A DNA stretch of 64,000 nucleotides from Lutibacter sp. A80 (GCF_022429645.1 NZ_CP092480.1:3866134-3930133), one strand, 5' to 3'; shown: positions 53,628-62,823, counted from the first letter of the stretch. Translations and numbers: made by a program. Notes: generated from the sequence alone by a model not told the origin.

Positions 53628-55892
53628 ATGAAAAATAAAATATTATTAATTATTGTATTGATATCAACGTTTTCTTTTGCTCAAACTTCAAAAGTTTCAG
53701 GAACAATAGTTGATGAAAAAACTGGAAATCCAATTGAATTTGCAACGGTAAAAGTATTAAAAACTAATACAGCTACATTAACAAATAAAGCAGGTGAATT
53801 TACTGTAAATGCTGAAATTGGAGATAAATTAGAAGTTACTCATATAAGTTACAAACCAGAGATTATTATATTGAGTAATCCAATGCTTATAAAGTTACAA
53901 ATAGCTCAAATTGAGTTAAATGAAATATTGGTGGCCGCTAATCCATTGCAAAATATATCCCAATCAACTGTTATAAATGATACTGAAAAAAGAATTAGTC
54001 AGCCTAGAAGTGTAGGGCATTTATTTAAAGAAATCAATGGATTTGGAATTACAAAGAAAGGAGCTTATGCCTCAGAACCAGTATTTAGGTCTTTTAAATA
54101 CGAACAATTGAATATTCAATATGATGGAGGTATGAAAGTGTTAAACGCTTGTCCAAATAGAATGGATCCAATAACAACACACGTAATTCCTGAAGAAATT
54201 GAAAAAATAGAAATTATAAAAGGACCTTTTACTGTGCGTTTTGGTCAAAATTTTGGAGGCGTAATTAATTTAGTTTCTAAAAATCCAATTAAAGGGCAAC
54301 AGGGATTCCATGGAAGTGTTGAAGGAGGGTATGAATCTAATGGAAATAATTTAGTTACTGGTGCATCTGCATTGTATGTAACAGATAAGTTTGATTTATA
54401 CTTAAATGGCTCTTATAGAGATTTTGGAGATTATAAAGATGGGAATGGAACAAAAGTTCCAGCTTCATTTAAAACAACAGACTATTCATTAAAAGTAGGA
54501 ATTAATCCAACTGAAAAACAACGCTTAAAATTTAGTTGGAGACAATCTTTTGGTAGCGATATAAGTCATGCTGGATTACCAATGGATTCACCTTATGACG
54601 ATAGTTTTTTAGCAGGAATTGATTATAAAATAAATCAGATTTCAGAAAAAATAACGAGCTTTTCCGTAAAAGTATTTCATTCGTATGTAGATCATTTAAT
54701 GACCAATGAAGGACGTCCTAGTTTTGCTACCACAGAAGCTAGTTCGCCAGTAGAAGCTTGGACAACAGGTGGTAAAATAGAATTGATTTTGTCGCCTTCT
54801 AAAAATACCATAATTTATACAGGGGTAGATGCAAATTTAATTGAAAGAGCAGGAGATAGAACACGTATTGTAAAAGTAATGAATGGTACTACGTTGGCAA
54901 CTCCAAAAACCTTTGTGGATAAAATTTGGCAAGATGCAAGTTTGAATGATATTGGTGTTTTTGCTGAAGGAAATTATAAAATTTCAAATTATACAAGTAT
55001 TACAACAGGAATTAGGGCTGATTTTATTTCAACTTCATTAGATGATCCAGCTTCAGATTTTGAAGCATTGTATGGCGGAAATATTGAAGATGAAACAGAA
55101 GTAAATATAAGTGCAAATGCTTCAATTAAGTATAGAAAAAACGGATTTCAAACACAATTGGCAATTGGTAGAGGTGTTAGAACAGCTTCTATGATAGAAC
55201 GTTATATAAATCATTTTAATGTAGGTGTAGATCCTTATGAATATGTTGGAAACCCAAATTTAAAACCAGAAATTAACAATCAAATAGAACTATCTTTTTT
55301 AAAAAACTTTGAAACTATTCAAATTGGAGCTTCTGTATTTCACTCTTTCTTAAAAAATTATATTTCAGCCATAGTAAATACTTCAATTCCAAGAAAATTT
55401 ATGTCAACAGTACCACCTGTAACGGCTAAACAATTTATTAATTTAGATAAAGCGTCTCAAACAGGTGTGGAATTTACGTTTAATGTAAAGGCATCAGAAA
55501 GGGTAACTTTTACTTCTAATATTTCTTATACTCAGGGCGAAAATAAAGATTTTGACGAGCCTTTGGCTCATATTCCACCATTTATGGCAAATTTAGGAGC
55601 AAAATATGAAGCCGAAAAATATTGGATGGCACTTAGTTCTAGATTGGTAGGAGGTCAAGATCGTATTTCTACAACTTTTATGGAAGAAGAAACTCCAGGT
55701 TTTGGAACACTTGATTTTAGAGCAGGTTACAGTCCTTTTGAAAATGTTTCAATTGGCTTTGCTGTGTTAAATATTTTTGATAAAAGTTATTATGAACATT
55801 TAAACTTTTCGTACCAAAATTCAAATGTACTTTCAGGTAAAATTTATGAACCGGGTAGAAATTTTACAAGCTATATTAAATATCAATTTTAA
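53628..55892 (+). CDS. TonB-dependent receptor with CarboxypepD_reg domain
   Basis: A 754-residue outer-membrane protein: signal peptide (LISTFSFAQ), CarboxypepD_reg-like domain (VSGTIVDEKTGNPIEFATVK, about 20-100), plug (EEIEKIEIIKGPFTVRFGQNFGGVINLVSKN), and a barrel ending GRNFTSYIKYQF. NACPNRMDPITTHVIP in the plug is reminiscent of receptors for metals or metal chelates. The preceding small Cys/His protein supports a metal role. A strong terminator follows 39 nt after the stop. Confidence 0.88.
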   Translation: MKNKILLIIVLISTFSFAQTSKVSGTIVDEKTGNPIEFATVKVLKTNTATLTNKAGEFTVNAEIGDKLEVTHISYKPEIIILSNPMLIKLQIAQIELNEILVAANPLQNISQSTVINDTEKRISQPRSVGHLFKEINGFGITKKGAYASEPVFRSFKYEQLNIQYDGGMKVLNACPNRMDPITTHVIPEEIEKIEIIKGPFTVRFGQNFGGVINLVSKNPIKGQQGFHGSVEGGYESNGNNLVTGASALYVTDKFDLYLNGSYRDFGDYKDGNGTKVPASFKTTDYSLKVGINPTEKQRLKFSWRQSFGSDISHAGLPMDSPYDDSFLAGIDYKINQISEKITSFSVKVFHSYVDHLMTNEGRPSFATTEASSPVEAWTTGGKIELILSPSKNTIIYTGVDANLIERAGDRTRIVKVMNGTTLATPKTFVDKIWQDASLNDIGVFAEGNYKISNYTSITTGIRADFISTSLDDPASDFEALYGGNIEDETEVNISANASIKYRKNGFQTQLAIGRGVRTASMIERYINHFNVGVDPYEYVGNPNLKPEINNQIELSFLKNFETIQIGASVFHSFLKNYISAIVNTSIPRKFMSTVPPVTAKQFINLDKASQTGVEFTFNVKASERVTFTSNISYTQGENKDFDEPLAHIPPFMANLGAKYEAEKYWMALSSRLVGGQDRISTTFMEEETPGFGTLDFRAGYSPFENVSIGFAVLNIFDKSYYEHLNFSYQNSNVLSGKIYEPGRNFTSYIKYQF

Positions 55893-55931
55893 CTATTTTT
55901 ATAATAGTATTAGATACTTTTTATTTGTTTT

Positions 55932-55968
55932 GAACCACAAAATTAATTTTTTTGTGGTTCTTTTTTTT
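55932..55968 (+). terminator. terminator of the TonB receptor gene
   Basis: GAACCACAAAA pairs with TTTTGTGGTTC (11 bp) around an A/T loop and is followed by eight T. Confidence 0.85.
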
Positions 55969-56013
55969 GAATAAAATTCATTAAATTGCAGTAACCACTA
56001 AAACATAAATATT

Positions 56014-56694
56014 ATGAAGATTACTTATTTAGGACACGCAACTTTAAGTATAGAAACCAAAGATAAAACCTTGTTAGTTGACCCGTTTATTACAGGTAAT
56101 GAATTAGCAAAAGAAATAGATATAAATAAATTACAAGCAGATTATATTTTAGTTACGCATGCGCATCAAGATCATATTTTAGATGTTGAAGCAATAGCAA
56201 AAAGAACCGGAGCAAAAGTAATTTCTAATTTTGAAATTGTTTCGTATTTTGAAGCTAAAGGAATTCAGGGTCACCCGATGAATCATGGTGGAAAATGGAC
56301 TTTTGATTTTGGAACTGTATATTATACAAATGCTATACATTCCAGTTCTTTTCCTGATGGAACTTATGGAGGACAGCCAGGAGGGTTTGTAATAGAAACA
56401 CAGAATCATAGATTGTATATTTCTGGAGATACTGCTTTAACCTACGATATGAAATTAATTCCAGATACTATTGGAGAACTAGATTTAGCAATTTTACCAG
56501 TTGGAGATAATTTTACAATGGGTATAAAAGAAGCGATTAAAGCAAGTTCATTTTTAAATTGCAGTAAAGTTTTAGGTGTTCATTTTGATACGTTTGGATA
56601 TATTAAAATAGACCATAAAGAAGCGTTTGAGAAGTTTGCCAAGGCTAAAAAAGAGTTGTATTTATTGCCAATAGGTGGTAATTTAAAAATTTAA
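56014..56694 (+). CDS. UPF0173-type metal-dependent hydrolase
   Basis: A 226-residue metallo-beta-lactamase fold protein. YILVTHAHQDHILDVEAI is the HxHxDH zinc motif; MNHGG, LYISGDTALTYDM and VLGVHFDTF provide further metal ligands. It belongs to the UlaG-like UPF0173 group, whose substrates are mostly unknown. The small DUF3185-like gene follows after 20 nt. Confidence 0.88.
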   Translation: MKITYLGHATLSIETKDKTLLVDPFITGNELAKEIDINKLQADYILVTHAHQDHILDVEAIAKRTGAKVISNFEIVSYFEAKGIQGHPMNHGGKWTFDFGTVYYTNAIHSSSFPDGTYGGQPGGFVIETQNHRLYISGDTALTYDMKLIPDTIGELDLAILPVGDNFTMGIKEAIKASSFLNCSKVLGVHFDTFGYIKIDHKEAFEKFAKAKKELYLLPIGGNLKI

Positions 56695-56714
56695 ACTAAT
56701 TGTAATATACAAAT

Positions 56715-56939
56715 ATGGGTACTCGTAAAATTATTGGAATTTTTTTAATTGTTTTAAGTTTGGGTGTAGGTTACTTTGGTCTTAATAAAGTAAGCGAAAA
56801 TTCAACATCAATTGAAGTTTTAGATCTACAAGTTGATTTATCTAACAATTCAGAAAAAGAGCTCGGTTATGTTTATGTTGGACTGGCCGTTGTGTTATTA
56901 GGAGGAGGTTTATTTCTTCTAAAAAAGAATAGTAATTAA
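56715..56939 (+). CDS. small two-helix membrane protein (DUF3185-like)
   Basis: 74 residues: KIIGIFLIVLSLGVGYFGL and VYVGLAVVLLGGGLFLL are transmembrane helices flanking a polar loop. The pattern fits DUF3185-type proteins. No known function. Its last 4 nt overlap the stop of the convergent hypothetical gene. Confidence 0.65.
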   Translation: MGTRKIIGIFLIVLSLGVGYFGLNKVSENSTSIEVLDLQVDLSNNSEKELGYVYVGLAVVLLGGGLFLLKKNSN

Positions 56940-57820
56940 TTTTTTATAACGGTAATAGAAGTTTTTTCCCCTGTTTTTAAACGTGTTAAAGTATTAATAG
57001 TGTTCTCTTGATCAATAATTTCTATTTTAGCAGTGTTTGGAGATATTGTACCTGTGTTTATAGCTAAAACATCAATTGTAGTTGATTCTGAATTTAAAGG
57101 AATTATTAACTTTTTTATGTCTTTATCAACTACATAGTTTCTAAGAAAAATAGCACCATTAACATAAATATTAATTTTATCACCATCAATTTTACCAGCA
57201 TCATAAATGTTTAAATTAAGTTGCGAAGAAGTTGAAAACATGGTTAAATTTTGGTTGGGTTTTAAAATATTCATTTTTAAGGAATCTAAAGTTTGTGTAA
57301 CACTTACGCTAGACTTAATAGATTCTTCTACGTGTTTTGATTTTTTAATTAGTTTATCAATTTTTTTAGCTTTCTTCTCTATTTTTTGAATGTTTCTTAG
57401 TTTAATTTCACCATTTATACAGTTAGTCCCATCATTATAAAGCCCTACAAATTTACCCTCAATATTTTTTTTAGAATTTAGGGTTTTCATTTTCCCATTA
57501 AAATTTATATAGCAAAAATCGTAATCAGAAACTTCAGATTTAGTATAAATAATTCCTACTTCTTTAAACGAAAGTAAATTGTTTTTTGAATTATATTCAC
57601 CAACTATGTTTGATTTAGTTTCGTGCTCGCCGCCAATATCGGTAATTGAATAACCAGAAATAAAGTTATCGTTTTCTACCAAATTTAATTGGTAAGATAT
57701 AAAAGATGAGTCATTTAGTTTTATAACGCCTAAATATTCTTGTTCTTGCTGTGCAAAAATGATTTTGCTAACAAGCAAAAAGGTTAAAATAACAATAAAG
57801 TGGCTGTTTTTTTTAAACAT
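56936..57820 (-). CDS. exported protein of unknown function
   Basis: 294 residues with a signal peptide (HFIVILTFLLVSKIIFAQ). The mature N-terminal half has beta strands with FCYINFNGKMKTL and IEGKFVGLYNDGTNCINGEI; a Lys-rich helix follows (KIEKKAKKIDKLIKKSKHVE), and the C-terminal third (LNLNIYDAGKIDGDKINIYVNG) looks like a small immunoglobulin-like or beta-sandwich unit. I do not recognise the family. Confidence 0.7.
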   Translation of the reverse strand: MFKKNSHFIVILTFLLVSKIIFAQQEQEYLGVIKLNDSSFISYQLNLVENDNFISGYSITDIGGEHETKSNIVGEYNSKNNLLSFKEVGIIYTKSEVSDYDFCYINFNGKMKTLNSKKNIEGKFVGLYNDGTNCINGEIKLRNIQKIEKKAKKIDKLIKKSKHVEESIKSSVSVTQTLDSLKMNILKPNQNLTMFSTSSQLNLNIYDAGKIDGDKINIYVNGAIFLRNYVVDKDIKKLIIPLNSESTTIDVLAINTGTISPNTAKIEIIDQENTINTLTRLKTGEKTSITVIKN

Positions 57821-57827
57821 TTTTCAT

Positions 57828-57835
57828 TAGATTTG
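57828..57835 (+). promoter_or_regulatory. -7 box of the TM2 gene
   Basis: TAGATTTG fits TAnnTTTG, 24 nt before the ATG at 57860. This position argues against the frame extension from 57800. Confidence 0.5.
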
Positions 57836-57859
57836 AGCACAAATTTAAAATTAAAAGTT

Positions 57860-58228
57860 ATGAAATTAAAAATTATTTTATCTTTAGTAGCTCTATTATT
57901 AGTTACAAGTTTTAGCTATGCTTCTTTTCCTGTTAAAAGAACTGTTACAACAAATGCGACAGAAATTTCAAACGATTCAAGTTCAGAGGCATTAGTATCA
58001 CCAGCTGCTGCAAGTTCTCAAAAAAGTCAAGGAATAGCATTGTTATTAGGTATCTTTTTAGGTGGTTTAGCAGGGCATAAATGGTATTTAGGAAACCCTT
58101 GGTATATTAATGTGCTTTTTATAGTAACATTAGGAGGTTTTGGAGTATGGTGGGTAATTGATATGATTAGAATTATTACTGGTGATTATCAACCACATAA
58201 TGGAAGCTATAAAGCAGATTTCTTTTAG
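57860..58228 (+). CDS. TM2 domain-containing protein
   Basis: 122 residues from the ATG at 57860. A signal peptide (LSLVALLLVTSFSYA) is followed by a Ser/Ala-rich linker and a TM2 domain: IALLLGIFLGGLAGHKWYLG and NVLFIVTLGGFGVWWVIDMIRI, two helices with a short turn. TM2 proteins are small inner-membrane proteins without a defined role. The gene stands alone with its own promoter and terminator. Confidence 0.85.
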   Translation: MKLKIILSLVALLLVTSFSYASFPVKRTVTTNATEISNDSSSEALVSPAAASSQKSQGIALLLGIFLGGLAGHKWYLGNPWYINVLFIVTLGGFGVWWVIDMIRIITGDYQPHNGSYKADFF

Positions 58229-58245
58229 AAATTAGCAAATTTTAT

Positions 58246-58279
58246 AAAAAAAAGAGAAGCAACTAGCTTCTCTTTTTTT
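58246..58279 (+). terminator. terminator of the TM2 gene
   Basis: AAAAAAAGAGAAGC and GCTTCTCTTTTTTT form a perfect stem around AACTA; the T-run is part of the arm. It can act on either strand, but only the plus-strand gene needs it. Confidence 0.85.
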
Positions 58280-58326
58280 ATAAATAATTATTTTAAATAT
58301 TTGTAATTTACAATTTTACTTAAGTA

Positions 58327-59361
58327 ATGAAAGCAACTTACCATAAATATATTTTAAATTTTAAACAGGCTAGTGGCACATCTAGAGGGATTTTAAAAAC
58401 GAAGGAAACTTTTTTTTTAAAATTAGTAGATAAAGATAAAATTGGTTTTGGAGAATGTGGTTTATTTAGAGGTTTAAGTATAGATGATAGACCAGATTAT
58501 GAAGAAAAACTAAACTGGCTTTGTAAAAATATTAATAAAAATAGTGATGAATTATTAGCCGAATTAATAGAATTCCCTTCTATTCAATTTGGTTTAGAAC
58601 AAGCTTTTTTATCATTAAAAAGTGAAAATACGTTTCAATTATTTCCTTCTAAATTTACAGAAACTAAAGAAGCTATAAATATTAATGGTTTAATTTGGAT
58701 GGGAAGTGAAACTTTTATGAAACAACAAATTGAAGACAAATTAAAAGCAGGATTTTCAACAATAAAAATGAAAATAGGAGCTATTGATTTTGAAACAGAA
58801 CTGTCTTTGTTAAAAAGAATTCGTAAAGATTTTTCTTCAAAAGAAATAGAATTAAGGGTTGATGCTAATGGCGCATTTAAACCAAAAGAAGCTTTAGAAA
58901 AATTAAAATACCTTTCTGAATTTGAAATTCATTCAATTGAACAACCAATTAAACAAGGTCAAATTAATGAAATGGCAGAATTATGTTTAAAAACACCATT
59001 GCCAATTGCTTTAGATGAAGAATTAATAGGTGTTTTTAATGTAACTAAAAAGCAAGAATTGCTACAAATAATTAATCCACAATATATAATTTTAAAACCG
59101 AGTTTAGTAGGTGGCTTTAAAGGGAGTGAGCAATGGATACAATTAGCAGAAAAACAGCAAATTGGTTGGTGGATAACTTCTGCGTTAGAAAGTAATATTG
59201 GGTTAAATGCAATAGCGCAATGGACATTTACTCTAAATAGTAAAATACCTCAAGGTTTAGGTACAGGGAGTTTATTTACTAATAATTTTAACAGTCCGTT
59301 AGAAGTTAAAAACGGACATTTGCATTACAATTTAACTAAAAATTGGAAGGTTAATTTATAA
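58327..59361 (+). CDS. menC: o-succinylbenzoate synthase
   Basis: A 344-residue enolase-superfamily enzyme. TIKMKIGAIDF carries the KxK-type catalytic Lys, ELRVDANGAF, HSIEQPI and LPIALDEEL the three metal ligands, and YIILKPSLVGG the second Lys. It dehydrates SHCHC to o-succinylbenzoate in menaquinone synthesis. The same fold covers racemases, but menE two genes downstream supports menC. The CPBP protease gene follows after 17 nt. Confidence 0.9.
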   Translation: MKATYHKYILNFKQASGTSRGILKTKETFFLKLVDKDKIGFGECGLFRGLSIDDRPDYEEKLNWLCKNINKNSDELLAELIEFPSIQFGLEQAFLSLKSENTFQLFPSKFTETKEAININGLIWMGSETFMKQQIEDKLKAGFSTIKMKIGAIDFETELSLLKRIRKDFSSKEIELRVDANGAFKPKEALEKLKYLSEFEIHSIEQPIKQGQINEMAELCLKTPLPIALDEELIGVFNVTKKQELLQIINPQYIILKPSLVGGFKGSEQWIQLAEKQQIGWWITSALESNIGLNAIAQWTFTLNSKIPQGLGTGSLFTNNFNSPLEVKNGHLHYNLTKNWKVNL

Positions 59362-59378
59362 CTAAAATTAAAATTAAA

Positions 59379-60308
59379 ATGAAATTTTTACAACAAGCAT
59401 ATAAAGGAAATAACGCGTGGTGGGCTTACTTAATAACAATAGCAATTGTTACTTTTCCATTTTTAATGAATGTTATTATTTATTTATTGTTTCCTGAATT
59501 ATTGGACATTATGTATCAAGAAATGGAGCAAAAAGAACCGAGTAATTTAGACTTTTTTGCAAATTTAGTACCATTTTTATTTTTATTAGTACTGTTGTTT
59601 TTATTTGTTACTAAATTGCATAAGCGTAAAATAAAAACGATAATTACATCAAGAAAAACAGTAGATTGGAATCGGTTTTTTTACGCTTTTTTTATTTGGT
59701 TTGCCATAGGTGTATTACTAATAGGTGTTGATTATTATATGTCACCAACCGATTATGTTTGGAATTTTAAACCTATTAAATTTCTTGTATTAGTTTTAAT
59801 TTCAATAGTTTTTTTACCAATTCAAACAAGTTTAGAAGAGTTGTTGTTTAGGGGCTACTTAATGCAAGCTTTTGGTGTTTGGTTTAAAAAATCGTTTGTA
59901 GCTTTAATTTTAACATCGGTAATTTTTGGTTTATTACATGGTTTAAATCCTGAAGTTGAAAAACTAGGGTGGATTATTATGATATATTACATTGGTACAG
60001 GTTTGGTTTTAGGAATTTTTACTTTAATGGATGAAGGAACAGAATTGGCTTTAGGTTTTCATGCAGCAAATAATATTGTAGCAGCAGTGCTGGTAAGTTC
60101 TAATTGGGCAGTTTTTCAAACAGATGCTTTGTTAATTGATGTTTCGGAGCCTTCTTTAAATTTTTTAATGTTTTTACCAGTATTTGTGTTGTATCCATTA
60201 GTGCTTTTTATTTTTTCAAAAAAATATGGTTGGACAAATTGGAACGAAAAATTATTTGGTACAATTAGCCAACCTGTTGAGTTAAATGAAGAAGAAATTA
60301 TTATATAA
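59379..60308 (+). CDS. CPBP family intramembrane metalloprotease
   Basis: A 309-residue membrane protein with about eight helices. TSLEELLFRGYLMQAF carries the EExxxR motif, SVIFGLLHGLNPE the FxxxH motif, and LGFHAANNIVAAVL the final H/N site of the Abi/CPBP (type II CAAX) peptidases. Target unknown. It lies between menC and menE in one direction with short spacers, a layout that may simply reflect operon reshuffling. Confidence 0.88.
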   Translation: MKFLQQAYKGNNAWWAYLITIAIVTFPFLMNVIIYLLFPELLDIMYQEMEQKEPSNLDFFANLVPFLFLLVLLFLFVTKLHKRKIKTIITSRKTVDWNRFFYAFFIWFAIGVLLIGVDYYMSPTDYVWNFKPIKFLVLVLISIVFLPIQTSLEELLFRGYLMQAFGVWFKKSFVALILTSVIFGLLHGLNPEVEKLGWIIMIYYIGTGLVLGIFTLMDEGTELALGFHAANNIVAAVLVSSNWAVFQTDALLIDVSEPSLNFLMFLPVFVLYPLVLFIFSKKYGWTNWNEKLFGTISQPVELNEEEIII

Positions 60309-60345
60309 TTTTAATTAAGCATTGGTAAAGTAATATTCGTTAAAA

Positions 60346-61518
60346 ATGAGTGAACAGCATTTTCATAAAAGCTTTAAACTTCAAGATACATCTTTTAATT
60401 CTATTGAAGCTTTATTAGATTTTTCAAAATCAATTTCAATTGAAGTGTATTCGTTTTTTAAAGAATGGTTTAATAAAAGTAGTTATGTTGAAGTAAAAAC
60501 TTCTGGTTCAACAGGAACGCCAAAAGTTATTCAACTTCAAAAAAACTATATGATAAATAGTGCAAAAGCAACAGGCAATTTTTTTGATTTAGAAGAAAAC
60601 ACAGAAGCACTTTTATGCATGTCTCCTAATTATATTGCAGGAAAGATGATGTTGGTAAGAGCGCTAATTTTAGGTTGGCATATAGATGTTGTAATTCCAA
60701 GTTCTAATCCATTAAAATCTATTGAAAAAAATTATGATTTTTCGGCAATGGTACCACTGCAGTTAAATAATTCTTTAGATGAAATTTATAAAATTAAAAA
60801 GCTAATTGTTGGTGGAGGAGTTGTTTCAAACGAATTATTAGCTAAAATTAAACATATAAAAACGGATGTTTTTGGAACCTATGGTATGACGGAAACCATA
60901 ACACATATTGCCGTTAAAAAATTGAATAATTTAAATGTCATTTCGAGCGCAGTCGAGAAATCTCATCATAATACATTACCAAAAAATACGATTGTTTATG
61001 AAACCGAGAAAGAGGAAAAGCTTCGTTCTGCTGAACTTGTTTCGGATTCTTTCTATAATACACTCCCAAACATTAAAATTTCAACAGATAAAAGAGGTTG
61101 TTTGGTTATTGAAGCTCCAAAAGTATCTGATGAAGTAATAGTTACAAACGATTTAGTGGAGCTAATTTCTGAAAATTCCTTTAAATGGTTAGGACGTTTT
61201 GATACTGTTATAAATTCTGGAGGAATAAAATTAATTCCAGAGCAAATAGAAGAAAAATTGACGGAAATAATTTCAGAGCCATTTTTTTTAGCTGGACTTT
61301 CAGATGCTATTTTGGGTGAAAAATTGGTTGTGGTAGTAGCGTCTAAAAGTTTGAAAGTTGAAAAGTTAAAAAGTTCACTTTTCCAAAAAATAAAAGCATT
61401 AAAAACACTTTCAAAATATGAAATTCCTAAAGAAATTTATTTAGTTGAAAATTTTGTGAAAACTCCCACAGGAAAAATAAATAGACCAGCAACTTTAAAA
61501 TTACTTGAAATGCAATAA
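60346..61518 (+). CDS. menE: o-succinylbenzoate-CoA ligase with in-frame palindromic insertion
   Basis: A 390-residue adenylate-forming enzyme. KTSGSTGTPKVIQLQ is the AMP-binding loop, VFGTYGMTETITHIA the second core motif, LGRFDTVINSGGIKLIPEQIE the hinge, and KTPTGKINRPATLK the catalytic Lys region. It activates o-succinylbenzoate to its CoA ester. Residues about 198-235 (VISSAVEKSHHNTLPKNTIV and on) interrupt the region between TETITHIAVKKLN and YNTLPNIKIS and are translated from REP-like DNA. The frame and catalytic parts stay intact, so it is probably active. Confidence 0.9.
   Translation: MSEQHFHKSFKLQDTSFNSIEALLDFSKSISIEVYSFFKEWFNKSSYVEVKTSGSTGTPKVIQLQKNYMINSAKATGNFFDLEENTEALLCMSPNYIAGKMMLVRALILGWHIDVVIPSSNPLKSIEKNYDFSAMVPLQLNNSLDEIYKIKKLIVGGGVVSNELLAKIKHIKTDVFGTYGMTETITHIAVKKLNNLNVISSAVEKSHHNTLPKNTIVYETEKEEKLRSAELVSDSFYNTLPNIKISTDKRGCLVIEAPKVSDEVIVTNDLVELISENSFKWLGRFDTVINSGGIKLIPEQIEEKLTEIISEPFFLAGLSDAILGEKLVVVVASKSLKVEKLKSSLFQKIKALKTLSKYEIPKEIYLVENFVKTPTGKINRPATLKLLEMQ
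60937..61070. repeat. REP-like palindromic sequences inside menE
   Basis: GTCATTTCGAGCGCAGTCGA and the following GAAATCTCATC (60937-60967) match a dispersed Bacteroidetes palindromic element. TCTGCTGAACTTGTTTCGGA and TTCTTTC (61026-61053) match a second one. Each is followed by a near-identical 16-mer: ATAATACATTACCAAA at 60968 and ATAATACACTCCCAAA at 61055 (14 of 16 identical), 87 nt or 29 codons apart. This looks like insertion or duplication within the gene that kept the frame. Confidence 0.65.
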
Positions 61519-61523
61519 TATCG

Positions 61524-61630
61524 TCATGCTGAATTTATTTCAGAATCTCATCATGTTGAATTTCACTACTTTAGGATCTGAAATTTTGTTTTTTTATACA
61601 ACATTGTCTTTCCTGAGTAGGCAGGAGTCC
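61524..61630. repeat. cluster of REP-like palindromes between menE and the asparaginase gene
   Basis: TCGTCATGCTGAATTTATTT with CAGAATCTCATC holds CTGAA/TTCAG arms; ATCATGTTGAATTTC is a partial second copy; and TTTCCTGAGTAGGCAGGAGT (from 61604) is a TCCTG/CAGGA variant of the palindrome at 37473. The cluster fills most of the 165-nt gap between two convergent genes. Confidence 0.6.
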
Positions 61631-61683
61631 ATTTTATCGAAGTTACTATTCTTGTTTTATGTATTTACTTTTTATCTAATTTT

Positions 61684-62736
61684 TTATTTCATTTTTTCAA
61701 ACATTGCAATTTTACTTTCACCATTTGATTTTTTATAGCCTCTAAACATTCCAGACGAATTGAAATCCCAATAAACATCCCCATGTTTATCTATTAAAAT
61801 CATTCCGCCTTCACCACCAAGTGGTCCAATTTGATTGAATAAAACTTCGTTTAAAGCGTTGTCTGGAGAGAATTTTTTAAATTTAATTAAGTTCGATACC
61901 TCGTGTGCTGCAACAGTTCTAATAAAGTATTCACCAGTACCTGTTGCTGAAATTCCACAGGTTAAGTTATTGGCATAAGTTCCTGCTCCAATAATAGGTA
62001 CATCACCAATACGCCCGTATTTTTTATTAGTCATTCCACCAGTTGAGGTTCCTGCTGCAATGTTTCCATTTTTATCAATTGCTACTGCGCCAACAGTTCC
62101 ATATTTATGGTCATCTATTAATTCATTTTTAATTAAGAAAGCAGTATGGTCGAGTGTTGTTGTAGTTTTTCCTTGTAATTTCTTCAATTGATTCATTCTT
62201 TTTTCAGTAAAAAAATAGGAACTATCAACCATTTCAATACCGTATTTTTTAGCCATAATTTCAGCTCCTTTTCCAGAAAGCAATACATGTTTAGAGCTAT
62301 CCATAACTATACGTGCTGCTAATATTGGATTTTTAATATGGTTAATTCCAGCAACAGCTCCTGCATTTAAAGTATTTCCATCCATAATAGCGGCATCCAT
62401 TTCTTGATTGCCATCGCTGTTATAAACGGCTCCTTTGCCTGCGTTAAACAATGGAGAGTCTTCCATAATATTAATTGCTGCTTGTATAGCGTCTAACGAA
62501 ATTCCTCCATTATCTAAAACTGTATATCCTGCATTTAAAGCCTCTTCTAATTTTTGCGTGTAAGCTTCTTGCTGAGCTTTTGTAAAATATTCAGGTTTTA
62601 TTCCGCCAGCACCTCCGTGAATTACAATTGCAAAACTGTTAGGATCTTTTGTAGCTTCAATATTTTTATCAGAAGTTTTTTCGTTGCAAGAAATAATTGA
62701 AATTATTAGAAGTAATGCTAAAGGTAGGTTTTTCAT
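61684..62736 (-). CDS. isoaspartyl peptidase / L-asparaginase lipoprotein
   Basis: 350 residues with a lipobox (LLIISIISC, Cys17), so probably a lipoprotein. It is a plant-type Ntn hydrolase: FAIVIHGGAGGI begins the alpha chain, and autocleavage before the nucleophile Thr in DDHKYGTVGAVAID is expected. AGTSTGGMTNKKYGRIGDVP and GISATGTGEYFIR complete the active site. It hydrolyses asparagine or beta-aspartyl peptides in the periplasm. It is isolated, convergent with menE. Confidence 0.92.
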   Translation of the reverse strand: MKNLPLALLLIISIISCNEKTSDKNIEATKDPNSFAIVIHGGAGGIKPEYFTKAQQEAYTQKLEEALNAGYTVLDNGGISLDAIQAAINIMEDSPLFNAGKGAVYNSDGNQEMDAAIMDGNTLNAGAVAGINHIKNPILAARIVMDSSKHVLLSGKGAEIMAKKYGIEMVDSSYFFTEKRMNQLKKLQGKTTTTLDHTAFLIKNELIDDHKYGTVGAVAIDKNGNIAAGTSTGGMTNKKYGRIGDVPIIGAGTYANNLTCGISATGTGEYFIRTVAAHEVSNLIKFKKFSPDNALNEVLFNQIGPLGGEGGMILIDKHGDVYWDFNSSGMFRGYKKSNGESKIAMFEKMK

Positions 62737-62800
62737 AAGTCTATGATTTTATATTCAAATATATTCATTTTAAAATTTAAAATTAGAAAAATGCTTTTGA

Positions 62801-62808
62801 TATATTTG
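62801..62808 (+). promoter_or_regulatory. -7 box of the YigZ-family gene
   Basis: TATATTTG fits TAnnTTTG, 15 nt before the ATG at 62824. A -33 TTG at the right distance is not seen. Confidence 0.5.
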
Positions 62809-62823
62809 TAGTTCAAAATACTT

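Noticed and set aside
60935..61138. 67-residue open frame beginning MSFRAQSRNL within menE
   Set aside because: This is the alternative-frame translation of the REP-like palindrome, a common false gene in genomes with such elements.
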